The notes beneath the pieces were generated by a model. The model was given only the letters and a program-made list of their open reading frames with translations. It made no database searches and had not been told where the DNA came from. A stretch of DNA of 8,760 bases, taken from NCBI GenBank assembly GCA_013361015.1, contig JABWAN010000155.1, positions 1 through 8,760 of the forward strand, read 5' to 3'. Of the stretch, positions 5,262 to 8,760 are shown piece by piece. Source of the stretch: Candidatus Zhuqueibacterota bacterium. GTDB lineage: Bacteria; Zhuqueibacterota; Zhuqueibacteria; Zhuqueibacterales; Zhuqueibacteraceae. Position numbers and translations under genes: made by a program. Position 1 is the stretch's first letter; every line of letters starts with the position of its first letter.

Positions 5262-6623
5262 TCAGCGCACTGGCGTGGAAGCACGCGCGCCGGCGGGCGC
5301 GATCTTTTGCGGCGGCCTAAAGTTTTGCTGTAAATTCTTCTTTGGCGGCGCGACTTCCGGCGCCGGTTCAGTCTGGCTTTGTTTCAAATGCAAATTATAA
5401 ACGATGCAACTGAATGCGATGAACCAATACAGGGTGTCCAAATCGTTGTAGCTGTGCGTCCAAATTCCGGCGGTGATGCCCATCAAACCCAATTCGAAAG
5501 ACAAGGCATAGAGCTGCAAGCGCGTGGGCGGCACGCCGGTTTTCATAGTTTTGCGCACTTTGCGAAAATACAGCCACGTGACAAAGAAACTCGCGACCCA
5601 AATCACAAAGCCAATGATGCCGAATTCCGCCATGACCTTGAGATAGCTGTTGTGCGCGTCACGCGTGCCGAGATCGGTGAGCCATTCTTCCGACATGTAG
5701 TGCATTGAGATGTCGGAGTAGTTGTTATAGCCCACGCCCTGCGGATAGTCCGCGATAATCGCGAAGCTCGCGTCGTTGATGGCAAACCGCGACCGCGCCG
5801 AGCCTTCGGTCTGCGGCGCGAGAATCGAAGCCATGTCTTCCCAATAGTCCGGCGGCGTGAGATAAAAAATAAAAATCAACGCCGCAGCGCCGATGGGGAC
5901 CGCGGCCTTGAAACGTATCGAGCCGGGTGCAAAGATGAACAGAAACACCATCGAGGTCACGAAAATCACCAAAGTAGAGCGGCTGCCGGAAGCGGCGTTC
6001 GGCATATAATTCAACACAAAGGGGATGACAAAGATTACGTACAGGCGCTCGCGCCATTTGCCAAAGAGCGCCAGCAAAATCAGCATGGGCATGAACATCA
6101 TCAAATGTGCGCCCGTGCCGCCGGTCGCGACCTCTGCTTCTTCAATACTAACCCAATCCCACTCCACGCCCCATTGCACCATAAATGACACATACCACAT
6201 GCCCGCAAACATGGTGTACATCAAGATCGTCAATTCTTTCTCGGTCTTAATGATCTTTGTCATGAACCAAGAGAATAACACGATCTTGGCGAAATCAACG
6301 GCGCTGTCGAACGCTTTGGCCGTGTCCGCGGCGGCCCAGGCACTGGTCAAAAACGTCATCCCCAAAAATGCGAACATCCATTGAATCGGCGGCTGCGGCA
6401 GTGTCGGTTCTTTGTTTAATTCTTCGCCGTTGAGGATGTAAGATATGATCAATACGATCGTCAAAACGAATTGAAAGCGAATCTCCTCCAAGCCGGCGCC
6501 GAGTGCGCGCAGATTTAGATGGAAGACCACAACGTTCAGCAAAACGCCAATGAACGGGCGACGCAGCGTCCAGAAGCAGCCCACAACCAATGCGATGATG
6601 GCGATCGCGGCACGGAGTGACAC
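5262..6623 (-). CDS. O-antigen ligase/polymerase-like membrane protein (Wzy_C family), exosortase-associated ligase type
   Basis: A 453-residue integral inner-membrane protein that would transfer a completed glycan from its lipid carrier to an acceptor, or polymerise repeat units, on the periplasmic side. About a dozen hydrophobic segments are visible between residues 4 and 410. The Wzy_C-type core has 'SGSRST' (212-217), a long extracytoplasmic loop (about 255-330) with Arg278, and 'DAHNSYLKVMAEFG' (322-335), whose His324 and Glu333 are typical. The opening 'RRPFIGVLLNVVVFHLN' (21-37) recalls ligases linked to exosortase A systems (family knowledge; not searched). The last 40 or so residues are Pro/Ala/Gln-rich and probably cytoplasmic and disordered. 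The start is GTG: an in-frame TGA lies eight codons upstream and no other start codon lies between. The ribosome-binding site is weak. Confidence 0.88.
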   Translation of the reverse strand: MSLRAAIAIIALVVGCFWTLRRPFIGVLLNVVVFHLNLRALGAGLEEIRFQFVLTIVLIISYILNGEELNKEPTLPQPPIQWMFAFLGMTFLTSAWAAADTAKAFDSAVDFAKIVLFSWFMTKIIKTEKELTILMYTMFAGMWYVSFMVQWGVEWDWVSIEEAEVATGGTGAHLMMFMPMLILLALFGKWRERLYVIFVIPFVLNYMPNAASGSRSTLVIFVTSMVFLFIFAPGSIRFKAAVPIGAAALIFIFYLTPPDYWEDMASILAPQTEGSARSRFAINDASFAIIADYPQGVGYNNYSDISMHYMSEEWLTDLGTRDAHNSYLKVMAEFGIIGFVIWVASFFVTWLYFRKVRKTMKTGVPPTRLQLYALSFELGLMGITAGIWTHSYNDLDTLYWFIAFSCIVYNLHLKQSQTEPAPEVAPPKKNLQQNFRPPQKIAPAGARASTPVR

Positions 6624-6684
6624 GGCAAATACTCTGTAATATTTTCAGATCGGGAGGTGAAATTGCTGCACTAAATCCTGTTAT

Positions 6685-6706
6685 TCATACCCGCACTAGG
6701 GCATGA
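6685..6706. repeat. Short inverted repeat in the flippase-ligase gap
   Basis: TCATACCC (6685-6692) and GGGCATGA (6699-6706) pair over eight positions with one mismatch around a six-base loop. It lies 62 bases upstream of the ligase start. There is no T run after it on either strand, so it is not an intrinsic terminator. It could be a dispersed palindromic repeat or an operator. Confidence 0.35.
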
Positions 6707-6733
6707 CAGCGTAAAAAGCGTCCCGCCACCAAA

Positions 6734-6755
6734 TTGCACTGCGCTGGTCGTGCAA
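6734..6755. promoter_or_regulatory. Dyad TTGCAC-N10-GTGCAA in the flippase-ligase gap
   Basis: Perfect six-base arms (6734-6739 and 6750-6755) are separated by ten bases. That puts arm centres about 1.5 helical turns apart, which some dimeric regulators use. No convincing -35/-10 pair for the ligase is visible nearby, so an operator role is speculative. The remainder of the 228-base gap shows no gene. Confidence 0.2.
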
Positions 6756-6851
6756 CAGCTCCTATGCCTCGATGCAGTTTCCCGTCGTTTCCGGTCCGCG
6801 CCGGCGAGCGAGACGAACACTCACATGCGCTGAAATGATACCGGCTTGTTC

Positions 6852-8390
6852 TCATTTGATCGTCGTGGCCATTCCCAACTTGCCGAGCACACCGCGAATC
6901 TTTCCACGCGCTTTGCCGGTGAGCTTATGCACATCCTGCGCGGATTCCTGCCAGAGCGCAATGACGCGTTTAGGTTTGGTGAGCCAGAGCACGCCGAGGT
7001 AGGTGAGGCTGCCGATGATCGTCATACCGATCATCGCGGCCAAGGCCGGCAAATGCAACACATTCTTTGAAACATATTGAAACACGAGCATCGTGATGGC
7101 CATGAGCACGCTGCCGCCAAACGCGGGCATTTGCGGCGCGAGGTATTCACGCCAGCCGCTGATGCTGACTTGCTTGAGCAAATTCACCATGAGGAACATC
7201 ACGATAAACGAAACGATCACGACGGCAATCGAGACGCCGACAATGCCGTATTGCACGCCGATATAACATGCAACCGCCAACAGGGCAAATTCCACCAAGC
7301 GCCGAAAGGCGGTGTGACGCACAAAGCCGGTGGCAGTGACAACGGAATTCAAGAACGGATCGATGGAGCGGAGCACGCCGGCAACGCACATGATTTGGAG
7401 TGGCAGCGTCATCGGCAACCATTTCTCGCCGAACACGACTTCGACGAATTCTCTGGCTACGATGAGCATGCCGATGAGCAACGGGTAACTCACCAACGAC
7501 ACGGCGAGCACCGCTTTCTCAAAGCCGGCTCTAACTTTTTCAGGCTGATCTTGCACGCGCGCGAACGCGGCGAACATAACGGAATTGATCGAGCGCGTAA
7601 TGCGGCGTTGCGGCAGGCGCATCAAGTCGAACGCTTTGGTGTAGTACCCCAGTTGTTGGGCATTCAAATAGCGGCCAATGATAAAATAATCGACGTTGTC
7701 CGCCATTTCGCGGCACATGTTACGAAAGAAGATCCAGCCGCCGAAACGGAACAACTCTTTGCTCGCTTGAAAATCGAATTTGAGCGAAGGCCGCCAATGC
7801 GCGGCGCGCGAAGCGAGTATGGCGGAAACCGAAATCGCAATGATCTTGCTGTAGATCAAACTCCACACGCCCATGCCCGCGAATGCCATGCCCACGGAAG
7901 TGGTGATTTCAATGAAGCGCTCGATGATTTGAATTCGTGCTTGCGCGCCAAAATTCATTTGGCGATCGAGCATGGTGGTTCCGGGGTTCGAGAAGCAATC
8001 CAGCACCATGTAGAGGGCGATGGCCGGCATCACCGCCTCCAAACGCGGCTCGTGAAAATACTCCGCCAAATAAGGCAACGCGAGCATCACGATGCCGAAG
8101 AGCGTTAGCTTGAAGAGAAAGTCCATGATGAAGAGGGTATTGACGTGCTCTTCGCGCACTTCTTCGCGGCGCTGCACCAATCCCATGTTGAAGCCGAATT
8201 CGCCGAGCTTCGTGGCGAAGCCGATGATCATCGTCCCCATTTGCACGAGGCCGAAATCCGACACCTCGAGCAAGCGTGCGAGCGCCACGCTGCCGAAGAA
8301 TTGCATAAACGTGCCGCTGAATTTCGACATCGTGGCGTAGATGATGCCGAGTTTGGCCTTTTCAGAAACGCTTTGAGATTTGGAGGACAT
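6852..8390 (-). CDS. Lipid-linked polysaccharide flippase, WzxC/MATE-type (Polysacc_synt_3 family)
   Basis: This 512-residue inner-membrane transporter would flip undecaprenyl-linked oligosaccharide from the cytoplasmic to the periplasmic face. It has 12 or more hydrophobic segments spread from about residue 13 to 470. The N-terminal 'SVALARLLEVSDFGLV' (34-49) is a typical first helix and turn of this family. 'NVDYFIIGRYLNAQQLGYY' (232-250) plus 'AFDLMRLP' (253-260) is a hallmark stretch of WzxC-like proteins. The C-terminal 40 residues are basic and probably cytoplasmic. Length is normal for the family. The ATG at 8390 has no visible Shine-Dalgarno sequence, and a TAAAAT hexamer lies at 8402-8397, close enough for a leaderless transcript. 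It is the first gene of the minus-strand run and diverges from the HEPN gene. Confidence 0.93.
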   Translation of the reverse strand: MSSKSQSVSEKAKLGIIYATMSKFSGTFMQFFGSVALARLLEVSDFGLVQMGTMIIGFATKLGEFGFNMGLVQRREEVREEHVNTLFIMDFLFKLTLFGIVMLALPYLAEYFHEPRLEAVMPAIALYMVLDCFSNPGTTMLDRQMNFGAQARIQIIERFIEITTSVGMAFAGMGVWSLIYSKIIAISVSAILASRAAHWRPSLKFDFQASKELFRFGGWIFFRNMCREMADNVDYFIIGRYLNAQQLGYYTKAFDLMRLPQRRITRSINSVMFAAFARVQDQPEKVRAGFEKAVLAVSLVSYPLLIGMLIVAREFVEVVFGEKWLPMTLPLQIMCVAGVLRSIDPFLNSVVTATGFVRHTAFRRLVEFALLAVACYIGVQYGIVGVSIAVVIVSFIVMFLMVNLLKQVSISGWREYLAPQMPAFGGSVLMAITMLVFQYVSKNVLHLPALAAMIGMTIIGSLTYLGVLWLTKPKRVIALWQESAQDVHKLTGKARGKIRGVLGKLGMATTIK

Positions 8391-8396
8391 GATATG

Positions 8397-8402
8397 ATTT
8401 TA
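8397..8402 (-). promoter_or_regulatory. Possible -10 box for the flippase operon
   Basis: TAAAAT on the minus strand is seven bases before the flippase ATG. No good -35 hexamer is seen 16-18 bases upstream. If used, transcription would start at or near the ATG, which fits the lack of a ribosome-binding site. The call rests on one short match. Confidence 0.2.
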
Positions 8403-8419
8403 GGCTTATGCCGCGTGTG

Positions 8420-8447
8420 TTGACATTCGCGGGGAAAATTTTATCTT
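8420..8447 (+). promoter_or_regulatory. Candidate sigma-70-like promoter for the HEPN gene
   Basis: TTGACA at 8420-8425 is a perfect -35 consensus. TATCTT at 8442-8447, 16 bases on, matches four of six positions of a -10 box. The HEPN ATG lies 35 bases downstream of it, after AGAGAAAATGTT with a weak purine-rich ribosome-binding site. Consensus usage in this organism is not known. Confidence 0.4.
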
Positions 8448-8482
8448 ATTGGCGTCAAAGATTATTCAAAAGAGAAAATGTT

Positions 8483-8760
8483 ATGACCAAACAAGAGCAC
8501 ATTGACTATTGACTGAAGATTGCGACCGATGATTGGGAACTCGTTGAAGACCTTTTTGCAGGTGACCGCCGAAACGATTGGTGCTTGTATCATGCTCATC
8601 TTGTGCTTGAGAAAACGCTGAAAGCATTTTGGGTCAGAGACTCGGAAAAGAGAGTGCCGCACATACACAAGCTTGTGGACTTGGCCAAAGCAACGCGTTT
8701 GGAGTTGTCCGACGATCAAAAACAATACTTGGCTGACATCGCAAACTTTGACATTGAAGG
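8483..8760 (+). pseudogene. HEPN-domain protein interrupted by in-frame TGA at codon 10 (3' end beyond window)
   Basis: The frame reads MTKQEHIDY, TGA, then LKIATDDWELVEDLF and on for 92 codons to the window edge without another stop. HEPN proteins commonly begin with a helix of the form 'xxYWLxxAxxDW', so the TGA most likely replaces a TGG Trp codon by one base. The second helix 'YHAHLVLEKTLKAFW' (36-50) and the Rx4H ribonuclease motif, Arg57 to His62 in 'RVPHIH', followed by 'KLVDLA', are well preserved. HEPN proteins of this size are usually the toxin or RNase partner of a small MNT nucleotidyltransferase, which would lie outside the window. Downstream in-frame starts (TTG at codon 35, GTG at codon 41) would remove the first helix. 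Nonsense mutation, read-through (TGA followed by C) or a sequence error are the options. The coding strand differs from all other genes here. Confidence 0.75.

Noticed and set aside
7077..8108. Long plus-strand open frame of 343 codons
   Set aside because: It lies entirely antisense to the well-supported flippase. Its product is a His/Arg/Glu-rich string with no domain, as expected from the complement of a gene biased at third codon positions.
8510..8512. TGA as a recoded Trp or selenocysteine codon
   Set aside because: Four complete genes in the window end in TGA and Trp is TGG elsewhere, so general recoding is not supported. The position is Trp, not Cys, in the HEPN pattern, and no selenocysteine-type hairpin was apparent just downstream.
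8462..8725. 87-codon minus-strand open frame opposite the HEPN gene
   Set aside because: The plus strand shows HEPN motifs including Rx4H across the same bases, while this frame shows nothing recognisable.
1..8760. CRISPR array, tRNA, rRNA, transposase or integrase
   Set aside because: No regularly spaced direct repeats, cloverleaf-like segments or recombinase motifs were seen on either strand.

Overview
This window looks like chromosomal DNA from a Gram-negative-type bacterium. It carries one long module of exopolysaccharide or O-antigen-like assembly genes on the minus strand, and the start of an unrelated plus-strand gene at the right edge. Taxonomy cannot be fixed from the sequence. The G+C-rich interspersed repeats that read as 'SPLEGGRGGV' when translated are common in Bacteroidota and related FCB-group or uncultured phyla, but that is only a hint. 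TGA ends four of the six complete genes, with TAA and TAG ending one each. TGG codes Trp throughout, so the genetic code appears standard.

Layout in the direction of transcription, right to left on the minus strand: a WzxC/MATE-type polysaccharide flippase (8390-6852); an O-antigen ligase/polymerase-like membrane protein (6623-5262); a NodB-type polysaccharide deacetylase (5189-4149); a class I SAM methyltransferase (4090-3251); a GNAT-type acyltransferase (3246-2185); a P-loop thymidylate-kinase-like protein (2011-1298); a doubtful 85-codon ORF made largely of repeat sequence (1293-1036); and a GT4 glycosyltransferase (1039 to beyond the left edge). On the plus strand, 8483 to the right edge encodes a HEPN-domain protein whose tenth codon is TGA where Trp would be expected.

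Together the minus-strand genes make biological sense. A glycosyltransferase builds a lipid-linked repeat unit. The methyltransferase, acyltransferase and deacetylase decorate or trim the glycan. The flippase moves the unit across the inner membrane, and the ligase/polymerase joins it to acceptor or polymer. The glycosyltransferase and the ligase both resemble the versions that occur with PEP-CTERM/exosortase systems, but no exosortase or PEP-CTERM protein is in view. The kinase-like gene is the least explained member.

The most notable non-coding content lies around the kinase gene. Upstream (2030-2182) is a compact element with imperfect terminal inverted repeats and a perfect 16-bp palindrome near its centre. 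Downstream (about 1043-1350) is a set of G+C-rich inverted repeats, one of which has become the C-terminus of the kinase. The other long gap (6624-6851) holds two small inverted repeats. I see no CRISPR array, rRNA, tRNA, transposase or integrase gene. I did not identify a clearly new system; the best candidates for follow-up are the repeat-flanked kinase and the interrupted HEPN gene.
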